Part shown: piece by piece, positions 26,096-38,324 of the stretch
Position numbering within the stretch: the first letter of the stretch is position 1
Layout: each line of letters begins with the position of its first letter
Source: Nemania diffusa
Taxonomy: Eukaryota; Ascomycota; Sordariomycetes; Xylariales; Xylariaceae
DNA length: 64,000 nt
Direction of reading: 5' to 3'
Assembly: GCA_038501195.1 (NCBI GenBank)
Contig: JBBPUQ010000002.1
Span: forward strand, 5,347,001-5,411,000
Program-made: the position numbers and the translations under genes
Notes under the pieces: model-generated
Databases searched by the model: none
Seen by the model: the letters and a program-made list of their open reading frames with translations, nothing else
What the model was told of the DNA's origin: nothing

Positions 26096-27006
26096 ATGGC
26101 TGGGCTCGTGGCCTACGAGAGTAGCGACGACGAAGAAGAGGTGAAACCTCAGCCTGCACCAGAGGTATGAGTAAATGTTGTGTGTATTCTGGACTATCCT
26201 CTTAGATCCAGCTGGTGCAAAGGACAGTACTGATTGTGGTGAGACCAGCCACTCCTAAAGACTGAAGCGGCCAGGGCTGACACAGATAGCACCCGAAGTG
26301 AGTTGTTCTCTCAATTTCATACTCATATTCGTCCATAAGCTCCCATTCTAACTTATACTCAGGCGCCACTCTAAAAGAAACACCAAAAGGTTCACAGCCA
26401 AAGCTAGAAAAAGATGAAGCACCAGCCGTCTACGGGCCACAAATAGGGCCTTCATTAGGCCCTAGCTTCCCACCACTAGAAGAAGACCCGGCCAGCGCAG
26501 AAGCACCACCACCACCGCGCCCCGGATCCCCCTACACGGCAACACGCGCCCTGCTGCGCGACCTGACGCTCCCCAGCGTGCCAGACATGGACATCCCCCC
26601 GTCGCCCCCAGGCTCGCCGGCGGCGGCCACGAGCAAGAAGTTCGAGACCTTCCTCGAGCTCAAGAAGAAGGGCGTGCACTTCAACGCCCGGCTCGCCGGC
26701 ACCGCGGCCATGAAGAACCCGGCGCTCGCCGACAAGCTGCTGGCGTTCGCCGAGCTCGACCACCGCGACCAGTACCGCACCACGCTAGTGGCAGAGGGCT
26801 TATGGGACCCCGACGCGTTCCCCCGCCACGCGTACAAGGAGCAGCTGCGCCAGAGCCAGACCGACATCCAGCAGGCGCGGACTAGGGCCGCTGGCGAGCC
26901 GGTGAAGTTCGTGGCCGCGTCATCGTCGGCGGCGGCGGCTGTGGAGGATGGTAAGGTGGCTCGGGGGCTTGGCACGGGGAAGCGGAAGACGAGGTTTGAT
27001 ACGTGA
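26096..27006 (+). CDS. HCNGP-like / SAP30-binding-protein-like nuclear protein
   Basis: Exons 26096-26164, 26261-26297 and 26363-27006 give 249 residues. It starts MAGLVAYESSDDEEE, the acidic start common in this family. YGPQIGPSLGPSFPPLEED follows, then the HCNGP core from about residue 110: IPPSPPGSP, KFETFLELKKKGVHFNARLA, MKNPALADKLLAFAELDHRD and EGLWDPDAFP. In the vertebrate protein this domain also binds the Sin3 co-repressor subunit SAP30 and acts with the splicing machinery; the fungal role is inferred from family. The C-terminus has a basic GKRKTRFDT tail. Exon 2 depends on an AAG acceptor, a less common type, so that boundary is the weakest point. Confidence 0.85.
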
Positions 27007-27452
27007 GCAATGGGGAGAGACTATAGCTATACGACGACATGAGGCATAGTAGGCTACGAATAGCCAAGAGACTGGGGCCTGGATGATATATCACCGCCAT
27101 TGAAGGAATATATAGGGTCTGGCTTATATACTCACTAATCTAATTCTCGAAGAGACATAGACACGGCCAGGAAACACCGAGTGGTAAATACTATGTTGTT
27201 AATTTACCAAAATCATGATTTATGCATGAGTCTACGTTCACATCGGAAAGTGTATACGTTAAGGCACTGAATGCAGCAGACATATGAAATTGCTACGAAC
27301 TGGCCAGAATGTTCATCGGCCAAGGATATAAATAATCTTGATACAAAGAGCGTGGTTGTTCCTTCATCCCTGATTCGCTTCGACCCAATGTCAAAAAATC
27401 AAGCCCCTGAACGCCTAGACAGATCATCGCCACAGTACTAATAGTGAGTACT
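27007..27452. other. Convergent 3' region
   Basis: Lies between the stop of the HCNGP-like gene and the stop of the minus-strand gene. Only untranslated sequence is seen. Confidence 0.5.
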
Positions 27453-28790
27453 TTAAACTGTGACCCCGTAGTTTCCTCGGGCTCGATCACATTCTTCCAT
27501 GAACCGATAAACGCCTTCTAGCCCCTCGAAATCCTCGGAGCAATGCTCGCCCGAGCTGATTGGGGGTGACATGGATTCGTAGCCCTCGGGATCAGAAGCT
27601 GATAGCCAGGGGTTGTCGTCGAATTCCTCAAACCCACCGAACAACTCGTGGTCAGCGGGGAAGCTATCCTCGGACCGGAGCGAGCCTCCAGGAGATGTCA
27701 ATGCCGCCTGACCTCGACCGTCAGGAGAGTGAGTGTCCGGTGCGTAGGGGAATTTCAATGCCACAGGGACACCCATCTCGGCATCGAAGTTCGGATCCTC
27801 GCGAACAACACCCCTTGTGAGACCGAGGTCCTCACACAAAGATTCTACTGTCTCTGCATCGACTCCGGGGAAGCGTACACGCAAGATATATCCTTTCTCC
27901 AGCTGAATCGGGAGGTCTCCTAGGGTAGAGAGCTTCTTGATATCGGCTAGTGTGGAAGTGAGATCCTTCAACGCCCGCGCAAAGTCAACAGACAGCACAT
28001 CGAGGAAGCCCTCGGTGTTAAGGGTGGTGGCATCTAGCACGGGGGCCTTGAAACCAGCGGAAGGGAAGGGGAAAGCGCCGGCCAGGGGGCTGAGCGAGGT
28101 GATGACGGGGTTTAACCGGAAGTCGATGTAGGAGCCCGCGGTGTGATGGGGCACGGAGGCCATCTTGCGGGTAGCCTCATGCTCGAGAGCTGAGACAGCG
28201 CGGTATTGCTTCTCCCCACGGCCGTTCACGCCGTTGAATTGCGCCTTCTGGCCTGAGATCCAGAAGGCTCGCACCGCTGCAGATACGTTTTGGAAGACTT
28301 GGGCTTGTGCTGCCGGGGCGTGCGAGAAGTACCGAGCTCCGCCAATGCGTCCTGATCCTAGACCGTAACCGCCGGCTGTGCGGGGAAGAGCACCTCCGGT
28401 GAGATTTGGTCGTAGGGTGCTTGCGAAGGGAGCGCGGCCAGTGAGCTGGGAGACGGCGCGGCCAGTCTGGGTGTTCAGGAACTTGGAGCGGTCAAAGCGT
28501 GCGAATTCACTGAGTCGGCCGGTGCTCATGAAGCGACGCACGGCAGCATCGATGTTCTTGTAGGTGGCGTTTGTCGAGTGCCATCGTCGGTTCTTCTGCT
28601 GGCGTAAAAGGGCAGCTGGGTGGATTGGATGGCGAGGTTGCGTACGGGCAAAGACGGGTTCAACGGCGACATTGACGGGGCGCGTGACGCCGGCCAACTT
28701 GGTCCGTATGAGCTTCGTCGCTTTATAGGCGGTGCTACGGGCAAGCCGCAGGGCTAGCGGTGCCCATATGCCCCCTATAGAGACGACCAT
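27453..28790 (-). CDS. Conserved fungal protein, probable mitochondrial
   Basis: Intronless frame of 445 codons from ATG at 28790. The N-terminus (MVVSIGGIWAPLALRLARSTAYKATKLIRTKL) is rich in Arg, Ser and Ala with no acidic residue, as in mitochondrial presequences. More Arg/Ala-rich, GARYFSHAP-type sequence runs to about residue 160. The middle (about 215-360) is more structured, with GSYIDFRLNP, LSVDFARALKDLTSTLADIKKL and LPIQLEKGYILRVRFPGVDAETVESLCEDLG. The C-terminus is acidic. Related fungal proteins are often labelled casein kinase II beta-2 subunit, but the CK2-beta zinc-finger cysteines are absent, so I do not accept that name. The real function is unknown. Confidence 0.85.
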   Translation of the reverse strand: MVVSIGGIWAPLALRLARSTAYKATKLIRTKLAGVTRPVNVAVEPVFARTQPRHPIHPAALLRQQKNRRWHSTNATYKNIDAAVRRFMSTGRLSEFARFDRSKFLNTQTGRAVSQLTGRAPFASTLRPNLTGGALPRTAGGYGLGSGRIGGARYFSHAPAAQAQVFQNVSAAVRAFWISGQKAQFNGVNGRGEKQYRAVSALEHEATRKMASVPHHTAGSYIDFRLNPVITSLSPLAGAFPFPSAGFKAPVLDATTLNTEGFLDVLSVDFARALKDLTSTLADIKKLSTLGDLPIQLEKGYILRVRFPGVDAETVESLCEDLGLTRGVVREDPNFDAEMGVPVALKFPYAPDTHSPDGRGQAALTSPGGSLRSEDSFPADHELFGGFEEFDDNPWLSASDPEGYESMSPPISSGEHCSEDFEGLEGVYRFMEECDRARGNYGVTV

Positions 28791-31450
28791 GTTGTTCGTA
28801 GTATCGCAGTCAAACTACGATTTGCGAAATGAAGTTGGATTGGGAAAGGGAAGAAGTGCCAGCGAATGACTGACGTATATAGACTCCCTATCTTAAAGCC
28901 GCTTCGGCCGTCATCGAGTCCGATAGGCTACAGTGTTTGGGTACCCCATAGCGGACATGGGGTGCAGAATACAGGGCACCTTACAGGGCAGCTACGTGGC
29001 TGTGCACCTGGTTTTCGCCACACAGAGCCACACCAGGAGTCGTCCCCCACCTCTCCATGCAGGTAGACTAGCACGTGTGGGCCAACCAATTAGACCCATC
29101 CATTCCATTTGCTATTTCTTCACAGATCGCGAATTTTACGTTCCTAGTTCTTCTCTGCTTCACACATTTTTCTCAGCGTCGATCACCCGCAAGGAGCTTT
29201 CTTGCTTCGACTGCCAACCTGTACCTCGATTTCTCTCATATTTTGGATCGCTCTTTGGTACTGCTCAACTGTAAGTTGTTTGTTACCCGCAACAATTCCG
29301 CTTTGCGCCTTCAAGATTTGCTATGATTATCACAATCTTTGAACAATCCAAATCTTACAAAACCATGGGGAGATCTAAGCAATTAGAAAAACCATGAGCA
29401 AATGACCTCGTTAGACGTTATTTATCAATGCCTAGATCGAATTACTAACTAATGATTCGTGAATAGGTTGCTATCCGTCCCCCAATCAGGTCATCGGGCA
29501 GCTACTACGACGAGTCATGTCATCACATTAAAAAGGTACGTTCCAAAATACTTTTATCTGCTCCCTTTCGCACCCCTATGAGGGATGATGAAAATCCGAC
29601 AAACCTAGGAATTCCTCTTTCCGAATACATAATGTCGATTTGTTTAGTTTCAGCCTTGTCTGACCTCAATTCTCGTGTCTTCTTACGCTGGCAATATTCT
29701 GTCGAACTACTAGCTAACTGTCACGCTCTTCAGGTATGCAACCTCTGTCACTCCTGACATCACATCCATTCACATGAGGATACTTTGAACGAACGGGCGG
29801 ACATAAACGAACCCACGCCCCTTCTCTCACCAAAACAAGGCCGTACAAGCCCTGGAGAGGAGGTCAGCGTGGACTTCTTGTTGATACTTCGTCAACTGAT
29901 TGTGCTTCATCATTGCCAATACTTATATTCTGACCAATCGTACGCTTTACTAACAGTGCTCGATAGGTATATATTTCTGTCTTTTGTTCTCGAAGCCTAA
30001 TTCTCTAAAATGATGAGCACTATTCACACTGTTTGATCCATACGGAAATGAACATTACAAACACAAAATCTGATTTAATGAGGTTCGTAGCTGCTTGTGC
30101 ATATTGTCATAGAGACACTGCTAACTCGTAACTAGCCTGACACTACACACTTAAATACCCGATTTTGTCTGCCTAGTAAATACCATGACTAACATGTGGC
30201 CTCTGCCAGGTAAACATCACACAAGAGACCCTGACCGATGCTATAAGCTCAAGAGTAAGCAAATTCCTTCCACTTCACTACAATGATCTAGGGCGGCTAT
30301 TCTGCCTTGCTACACTCGTTCCCTGGTATGAATATCCGATTTACTGACTTGAACTTGCTTTAGGTGTACATGCAAATACGACATAGATTAGGTCAATTAC
30401 GTGTCGAAAATCGAAGTTGGCATGATATATAGTACAATATATGATGACTCTACTCCTAACTGGTTTTTGCTGTGAAGGTTATTGATTTGATGTGCTATTA
30501 GCAAATGCTTCGGCGATACCTGATTTACTTCGGTTGCTAATTCTTCCGGGACCCTTCATCAATTACTAGATTAGGTTCTGTCAGGCACTTATCTACACCA
30601 CTCAGTCGGCTGTGTATGTTTAGTTACATCATCTCAGACATATGACGCTTAGTTATATGCTTCTCTGGCTCGTGCGGGGTCATATCAGACATACTAGTCG
30701 AGTATACTGATACGCATGATCAGTGGTTCTATCTAGCTGTGGCTCGATCTTGATCTATTATTCACCTCAATCTACGGCTACCAAACAGAATTAGTGACGG
30801 TCCGACTCTGTTGCGATGTATGCAGTGCTGAAACCAGCCAGGCATGAGGGGCGATCACGATGCTCTGATCCGGCCATCGACGAAGATCAATGCGGGGTAG
30901 GTGTAACTAAACATACGTTCCAATATCTGAAGTGGACAATAGCTATCTAGAGGAGCTCTCCAGGTCCCCGAATCGAATCAAAGTTCGACGCTTGCCGGGA
31001 TTAGCCCCTTGCCATCCCTCATTGGTGAAGTCATTACTGAGCAGTGCAGCTGACCACTGACGTCTCTATTCGTCTCTGCGAGAAGACACACGGACTGAGC
31101 TCACCTGAGTCATACTACGGATCACAGTATGTGCTCCACCCTGGACGAACTGTACCGGCTCTTTCATCTGGGGAAAGCTCTAGCTTGCTCCGGCGGCGCC
31201 AGTTAGTGGATGACAGCAGCGGGAGGTGTGGGAGGTGCGGGCGCTCACAGACACAGGTAGGAGAGCTCTCGCTTTGTTTGTGTCCGCTGGGAAGGAGTGT
31301 CTGTGTACTTCACTATAAGTCAAGCTCTTCCCCGCTTCGTGTGGTGTGATCATCTTCTCACCAAACTGCCACGTACCTAGAACACGGACATAACCAGACA
31401 TAACCCAACACCGCTCGATTCGATTGAAACTGCTCTCTGCGACGCTCAAG
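28791..31450. other. 2.7 kb gap with leader-like sequence but no supported CDS
   Basis: From about 29100 the plus strand is pyrimidine-rich, then shows good splice-like pairs (donor GTAAGTTG near 29271; acceptor TGAATAG near 29466; donor GTACGTTC near 29537). It looks like a spliced 5' leader or non-coding transcript. A frame at 29785-30000 starts INEPTPLLSPKQGRTSPGEE, reminiscent of transporter N-termini, but has no ATG and ends quickly. The last 300 bases are the leader of the gene at 31451. Confidence 0.4.
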
Positions 31451-31941
31451 ATGGATAGCTCCAAATCGCCCACCGAGCAGCAGCAGCAGCAGAGCTCGAC
31501 TACGCGTCGTCGAAGAGTCAGTGTTTACGTTCGCTCCGTCTCGTCATTCTTGATAGCTGGTGGTGGAGAGAAACACCACGCGAGGACCCCGTGCAGCGCT
31601 ATACCAACTTCGCATGGACAAGGCAGCTAATATAACATACGCAACACAGAGCTCCGGCCCCTCGTACGAGAGCCTCATGAACTACAAGCGCTCAAACGAC
31701 CCCAACTCGATGGCCCGCCGTGCCAGTCTGAACGAGCAGAAGCCTCAATCGGGCTTCTTCGGCTCGATGTGGCACAAGTACGTCCTGCCGGCTCCCACCC
31801 ATCTCCCCAGCCTCTCGCTTCCACATTCCAACACGACCCGGTCTACTTCCCATGTAGCTCTGCACTCCTCAACAAATAAACAATCTAACGAAGGCTGATG
31901 TCCATAGCTTTACCCGTGGCCCCTCAAGCCCTACCAAGTAG
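31451..31941 (+). CDS. Small conidiation-associated (Con-8-like) protein
   Basis: Exons 31451-31516, 31650-31777 and 31908-31941 give 75 residues. It starts MDSSKSPTEQQQQQSSTTRRRR, then SYESLMNYKRSNDPNSMARR, ASLNEQKPQSGFFGSMWHNF, and ends TRGPSSPTK. Fungal proteins of this small family share a Ser/Arg-rich start, the (A/S)RRxSxxEQKPxxG block and a terminal MW-NFxRGP. Members are named for genes induced during conidiation in Neurospora; their biochemical role is unknown. Intron 1 has a GTCAGT donor and a good branch site (GCTAAT) before ACACAG. The last exon is only 34 bases and splits the Asn codon. The protein is likely cytosolic and disordered. Confidence 0.8.
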
Positions 31942-33650
31942 TAAAAGCTCGAAGTTGTACTCCCGCTCCCCCATATTCGTAGGGATGGACATTGTATGGG
32001 CAGACAGAAAGCCTCAATCTCAGAAGGCAAAATCCCCAACAGAATGGAACGGATGTGCCACTGCATTTTTGACTCCATTGCGTTGTGAGTGCAGAGATAT
32101 CAATCGGCATTCACTATGGTCGGTCATTGACGCTGAGAGAGGGGTGAATTAGGCGTTGCGGCCTGTTGTATAGCACCCGGTGTCTGTATGTATCATTACT
32201 TGCATTCCTCGATCAGATAGTCTCGGTATCGAATTCCACCTAAACGCCATTTGTAATCATCTGTCTCTTGGGGTCCGAGTGTGAATCCTATCTTGCTTAT
32301 TCTACACCTGTGATCTTAGTTTTTGTTTGATTGTTCTATTGATGATAAGAGACTTGTAGAAGAATGGTAGTAGCATAATCAGTTTTCTTATCTTACCTTA
32401 GATTGCTCTGCGACAGCCACTATGGGCATCGTGATGGGCTGCTAAACTACACCAACGTTATGAACATCTTCATATTTTCATTCACATCATACGACTCAAG
32501 ACGCAGCATATGGAAGGCAAGGTCCAGCTTGAATTTGAGACTGGCTAGCTATTTACAAGTAGAGGATCCAACGGCACCCGCCAACATAGACAAGAAACCC
32601 CCCACCAGCTGCCCTCCATTGCCTAAGATAATTGTTGTTTTGTTTGGGTATCTGCCTGTCGTTACCGCGAGGAAACGAATCGAACAAGTAAGGACCCCGG
32701 AAAAGAGAATTTTTAATCGAGTCGGGGGCTTTTGAGACAGAACGGGCGAACCCGAACACTGTCTGCAGAGAGACGCGACCAGCCCAGCCCCAGGTCCACA
32801 GCCCAACCAAACTGGTCGGGCAACAAGTTGGACCTTTCTTCTTGCTAACCAATCTTCTTCCACGCCTCCGGGACGGTCTTTTCACGTCACCCTATGGGCC
32901 CACTCGTGAAAAGTGGCAGAACGCTAGTCAGCGTGGAAACGGGTATCTTCTCGGCCTAGTCCGAGACGCTGGCTCCGGAGCTTCGGAGCAAATGCCGCGG
33001 TCGAGAGAGGGTTGCGTAGATTGAGACCCCCAAATGAGGGGGAAGGCACCCGCACTCTCTAGCATTTTGCTCTTCCTATCGCGCTTATCTCCTTCAGAAA
33101 GAACCCAAGAAATGGTGGCCCACCACGGCAGCCTTGCCGAACGATAGGTGATGTATAACATCACCGCCCCTAAGATGCATGATCTCTTGGAAACAGGGCT
33201 TGGTGCTGCCCTAAGATACACGCTATTTTAGGAACCCTAAAACTCAGAATCGGCCTGCATGGCTGCACATCCAAGACGCAGTGCAAACTAACCGCGCCCT
33301 GGTGGAAGTTACGACTCGATTGCCAATAAACAAAAGTAACCTAGTGGCGAGAGGTGCCATTGCCCTGCGATAAGGTAGGTTTATCACAATGAAAGGACAA
33401 AGTCGTTACCACTAGACTTTAAACACAATTATAAGCCATGGCTATTTTGCTCATGGTTGTAACACATAAAAATCTCTACTCGATGACGACCGCTAGCGAC
33501 GCTTAGCTAGATTCAGCAGTTACACCTCGAATTTGCTGGGTATCGACGAGGTCTCTATAACTTTGCTGTCATCTGAAAAGATATCCGGGATTGAGGAAAT
33601 CCAGATCATTACCTCCAGGTCGTATGGAGTATTGGGCAGTTTTGTTGTCC
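31942..33650. other. No supported gene
   Basis: Contains only short overlapping frames. 32549-32885 has two minus frames in different phases over one plus frame, with no family signature. Confidence 0.45.
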
Positions 33651-34475
33651 TTGCCCAGGACGTCAGCCATAACGCCTTGTCTCATGAACTACTCTAGCAT
33701 CAGCATACAAGTCCAGTGATTGAGGTGGGGGTTGGATGCTAACCTTGAGTGGCCTTTTAAGTGCTCAGACCATCAAAACGCCGGGGTCGGCTGTGAGCAC
33801 GACCATGAGAGTATTACCGTTCCAACCGTGATCCATTGAGGCATCTCGTTCAGACCGAGGGGGTATTGCCAACACGCCACATATCATCGTTGTGTAAACT
33901 ACACAAACCTGTGGAGCTCGGTGCGAAAGTATTACCGTAACAACGCCATTCAAAGCCGAGGCATCTCACTCATACTCATTACGACTCGGACTCCTCTCAA
34001 TCGTCAAAGTGTTCGAAATCGCAAACCTAAAACACCATGTCTATTAGTTTATTTCATGGCCCACAGAGAGTGGAAACGTACCGCAAAGTCATTAAAGCAT
34101 ACCCAACGCCCGAACCATGCGTGCGTCTCTATACTTTTTTTTGATGCCGACTTGACTCGGTGCCAGACTACCGAGTCTGTTGAAAATGTACATGGAACAA
34201 GAAACCGTTCCGTTCATGCCATCGTTAACATGCTCATCCTCCAAAGGGCCTTTTATATGTCCTGCCCAGGACAATATTCGTCACTTCATGATGACTCAAG
34301 GGGGGCCTTTCTATATTCGATGTCATGCCCAGGACAAATGACGCCGGGATGCCTCCAATCTGAGGCTCCGCGACTCGGTGGGGCAGTTTAACGGTCATGC
34401 CCAGGACCAACATATCGTGAATCAGAACGGATTCCACGACTCATCAGTGCCTTTTACAGTCACTGCCCAGGACTA
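33651..34475. repeat. Degenerate repeat field with TGCCCAGGAC units
   Basis: TGCCCAGGAC occurs at 33652, 34263, 34326, 34398 and 34464. The last four are spaced 63, 72 and 66 bases and share the context CCTTTTA or CAGTTTA before and CGACTC- or GACTCA-like sequence after. A second repeated block, AGTATTACCGT about 20 bases before AGGCATCTC, occurs near 33809 and again near 33927. On the minus strand the units translate to recurring VLGMT or VLGRT, but stops interrupt, so coding is doubtful. Confidence 0.6.
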
Positions 34476-36233
34476 TGCAGTCTCCAGCCCTCAATTTCTT
34501 GTGCAAAGTAGTTCGTAGGGTCATCGGAGCCTCGCGGGGTATATGAGTTGAGTGAGAGGCATGTCAGGCTTGCCGCTACTTTTCGACCAATGTTGGACTG
34601 CCCTGGAACAAGCCTTGTTAGGAGAAAGTGTATAGTAGTGTGAGCTTTAGCTAGTCGTACCTGTAGGTGGGCTCCAGGAATGAAGGTATTGCAAAAGCCT
34701 GACATTCGCTCATTCGAGCTTCCTACAGCGTGACGTTTGGAAGTATATCGGCGTCCCGTGCAGTACCGCAGATGAATCGAGGGAGTCGAGCCGCGCTACC
34801 CGATGGTTAGGGGCATAGCAAAAATAGGACAAACCCTCCCGCATCGGCGTAAACAGATGCGAACGCAGGAGGGTTTAGAGAGGAGCAAGCTATGGAGGCA
34901 TGGTTCCTATAGCAATGTCGAGCTAACGATGGTAGCTAGAAAGGCTAGATAGGAGAAATCGGTGAGGGGTGATTCTCTCCCGAATGATGAAGGAAGTGAA
35001 AATGGGTCGTCCGAGTCTTAGGCTTATGAAAGCGGATTTAGGCCCACTGTAGTGGGGATGCAATCTCGGAAATTTGAATCCTCCGATTCCGGGTCGGTGT
35101 ACAGAGTAGACACTGGACCACAGGTAGTACTTACAGCACTGTATTGTGGACCTATGTATCTAATGGAATTAGTAAGGAGGCTCATACGAAGTTACACGTA
35201 ACACTACCACAGGCAGTCTAGTATCAGCTGTACGCACTCATTTGAGCCTCTCATGCTCAAATGCATATCTACGTCATTAATAAACCACAAGGCACAGAAA
35301 CCACCAGAAGACTTATGTACAAGAGGATGCAAGTTGCATTATGCAAAAGAACGGTTGAGTAACAGGACACATGGTTTGAGACCAACCACAGCAAAAGGTT
35401 AGCGCCCTGCCCCTGTCTCCTATCGTCGGTTTCGGTGCCACGCACTCCAGAACCTCTTGTGTGAAACTGTACTAGGCCTCGGCCACCAGCATCGGTTGCA
35501 ATCCGCAGTCACAAGAACACGCCTCTATAGACCATGTATTGGCCGAGAGAGAGGGGAGAGAGATGCAGGATATGCAAGACCGATGTTGTTAGTTGAACTA
35601 TGCATGTACTGTGTTGCATGTAATACCCAAGCCAACGCCAGCCTGATGTTACCCTTACCCATATCCCCTCTCCCCTTACCCCTATCCGTACAGTTCGGGC
35701 GGCCTCATCCGGATCAGACTTTCACAAGCGATTCCTTCCGTGTTTCGCCTGCCAGTTCTTCAGCTAGTTACACTATACGTCATTCACCAGCCCCGAAGAG
35801 GGGAGGAACCAAACGCATTCGCTTTTTCCTGGTGACCAAGTTGCTGCGTAGGACTGGGTAGGCGCCGATTTAGCGAGTGTGAGCGACTTAAAGTTTCGAC
35901 ACAGAATCCGAAGTTGTCATGTCGTTGGCTCTTGTATATGTTTTAAATCGGATACTTCAAACTTATTGCCCATTGCCAGCAGTTGGAGTTTTGTCAATGT
36001 CGTGGTTCTAATCCCCCCTGGATGTATCTCTCGAATAGCCAGTTTCAGTCAAATCGATTACGATCACACCAACCTAAGACAAGGCTACACAAAGCCACGC
36101 AAACACCGCTAGCCTCTATTTCGAGGGAGAGCATAGGATAGGAAAGCAGGCAAGTGTACGCGAGATGATGAGAAGCTAGATTTGGAAGTTAGACAATGAA
36201 TAGGCCTTGTACTTGTTATCGAGGCTAAAAGAT
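34476..36233. other. Gene-free flank left of the transposon block
   Basis: Holds a hairpin (AAACCCTCC at about 34831 and its complement at about 34868) and frames at 35457-35861 and 35879-36112 with no family signature. Confidence 0.45.
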
Positions 36234-36241
36234 GCTCAATA
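36234..36241. repeat. 8-bp target site duplication, left copy
   Basis: GCTCAATA, identical to 46121-46128, directly outside the terminal inverted repeats. Eight bases is the size made by hAT transposases. Confidence 0.9.
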
Positions 36242-36263
36242 CAGCGCTACCCACAGGTAAAGT
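36242..36263 (+). repeat. hAT terminal inverted repeat, left
   Basis: Begins CAGCGCTACCCACAGG; exact inverted match to 46099-46120. Confidence 0.92.
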
Positions 36264-38014
36264 CAGTTAAATAAACGGCTTTTAACGTGTTTTATTTTAA
36301 TTAATAGCAAAAAAAAGCTTGTTTAACTAACTTGCTTAAATCTATTGATTAGATTAATTAAGTTATTTAAATAAATAATTCAAGTAATTGTTTAAATAAA
36401 GTTAAAGCTTTAAATTTTGTTTATTATTACTTACAAACTTTTCAAATTATTTTTTAGTTAGTACTAAAAGTATTAAATAGCTTTTAAAGTGTTTACATTT
36501 ATAAATAAACATTGCAAAATTATTATAAGTTTATATTAGCTAAATATTTTTTTATACTTAATTAATATTATTAATATAAACAATATATTAATAATAAACT
36601 AGTTAAATATAAAAAATTGTTTTTAATAAAACTTTTACTATAATAAAAAGTTTTTATTATTTTTTATATAGTTTATACAATTTATTTCTAAGTAACAATT
36701 TAACTTATTTTTATTAAACAATAAATTATTGTTTAAATCAAAGTTATTATAAGCTTTAACTAATAACTTTTTAATAATAAATATAAAAATAAATAAAATA
36801 ATAATAGTAATTTTAAAAGCAATAGTATTAATATAGTAGTTTTTTTAATAAACTTTAACTTATTAATAAACTTTTTTAACTTTTATAAAGTTTTTTTTTC
36901 AAAAACTTTTTAATTATATATTTAAATAAAAAACAATAACTGCTTAATAAACAAATATTTTTTTAAATAACACTTTATATTTTTATAGCTTTTTATAAAT
37001 TTATTTAAAACTAATATAAATTTTATTAATATTAATAGCATTTAAAATATATATATTAATTTAACAATTTATAAAAAAACAACATTGTTTTTATATATAA
37101 AAAAATAATATAGTTTTTAAACTTTATTAAATAAAAATAAATTACTAATATAAAAAACATTAACTAAATATACAAAGCTATATAAATAAAAATTATTAAA
37201 AATATAAAAATAAATAAAAAAATAAGTTTTTTAGTTTAAACTTTTTTTTTTTAATTAATAAAAAATAAACTAAATAAATATATAAATAGTTTTTAAAGTT
37301 TTTAAAAAAAACTATAATATTAAATAAACTAATTTTATTACTTTTATATTATAAAATAAACTAAGTAAAAAAATCTAAAATATTATTAATTTTATAATAA
37401 ACTTTTTAATTTTTTGTTTTAAAGCTGTAAAAAAAAAAAATATATTTGTTAAAATTAAAATTGTTATATAAAAAAATATATAAAATATTAAAAAAGTTTT
37501 TAAAAATAACAAAACTATAAATTTTAGTTAAAAAAAAGTTTTAATAAGTTTAGTTTTTTATTTTAACTATAAAGCTTTAATAAAAAATATATTTAATATT
37601 TATAAAATTGTTAGCAAATTTAAATATATTTAAATTTATAGTAATAATATTATTATTATTATTAATAAAATTGTTAATTTTACTAAATAATATTAATTTA
37701 ATATTTATAAATTATTTAATTTTATTACAAAAAATATTACAGTATTAAAAACTAGCTTTAATTTATATATTAAATAAGTAGTTTTTTTTAACTGCAAAAA
37801 AAGCAATAAACTTAAAAGATTTACTATTATATTTATTAAAAATAATAAATTATATAATAATATTAACAATGTAGTTTTAACAACAAGTTTTATACTATTA
37901 TATAATAACTTTGACTTTTTTTTTTTGTAAGTTATAAAAAAAGTTAAAATTAAATAAAAAATACTATAAAAAAACTACTAAAACTTTATTATTAGTTTAA
38001 ATATTATTAAAAAT

Positions 38015-38324
38015 TGTTGAACTAATGACTTAATAGAACTTATATATACGCACTTAATATATACAACTAGGACCTAAACTAGGACCCTTATTAAATAACT
38101 AAATAAATAAAAAATACAAGGACCTATTAAGATCTATAGAACTTACAAGTCCCACATATACACATATATGTAAATAATTTGCATATAACCCTTTTAGTTG
38201 TACTTTTTTTTGTAAAATATATATACAAATTAATATAGAACTTTAAAACTTAAAAACAAACTTTAAACTTTATAAATTACTTTGAATTTTTTTATATATA
38301 TATATACAAAAAGTTCTACTAACA
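38015..38324 (+). repeat. 5' LTR
   Basis: 310 bp, TG...CA ends. Less mutated at its ends than the 3' copy. The C and G left in AACTAGGACCTAAACTAGGA show the pre-RIP sequence better here. Confidence 0.88.

Noticed and set aside
27453..28790. Casein kinase II beta subunit label for this protein family
   Set aside because: No CK2-beta zinc-finger cysteines or acidic loop; the sequence looks mitochondrial instead.
29785..30000. Transporter N-terminus (INEPTPLLSPKQ)
   Set aside because: No ATG, no membrane segments following in frame and no joinable exon found.
31482..31496. CAG repeat as a possible unstable repeat
   Set aside because: Only five CAG units encoding a short Gln run in the Con-8-like protein; ordinary low complexity.
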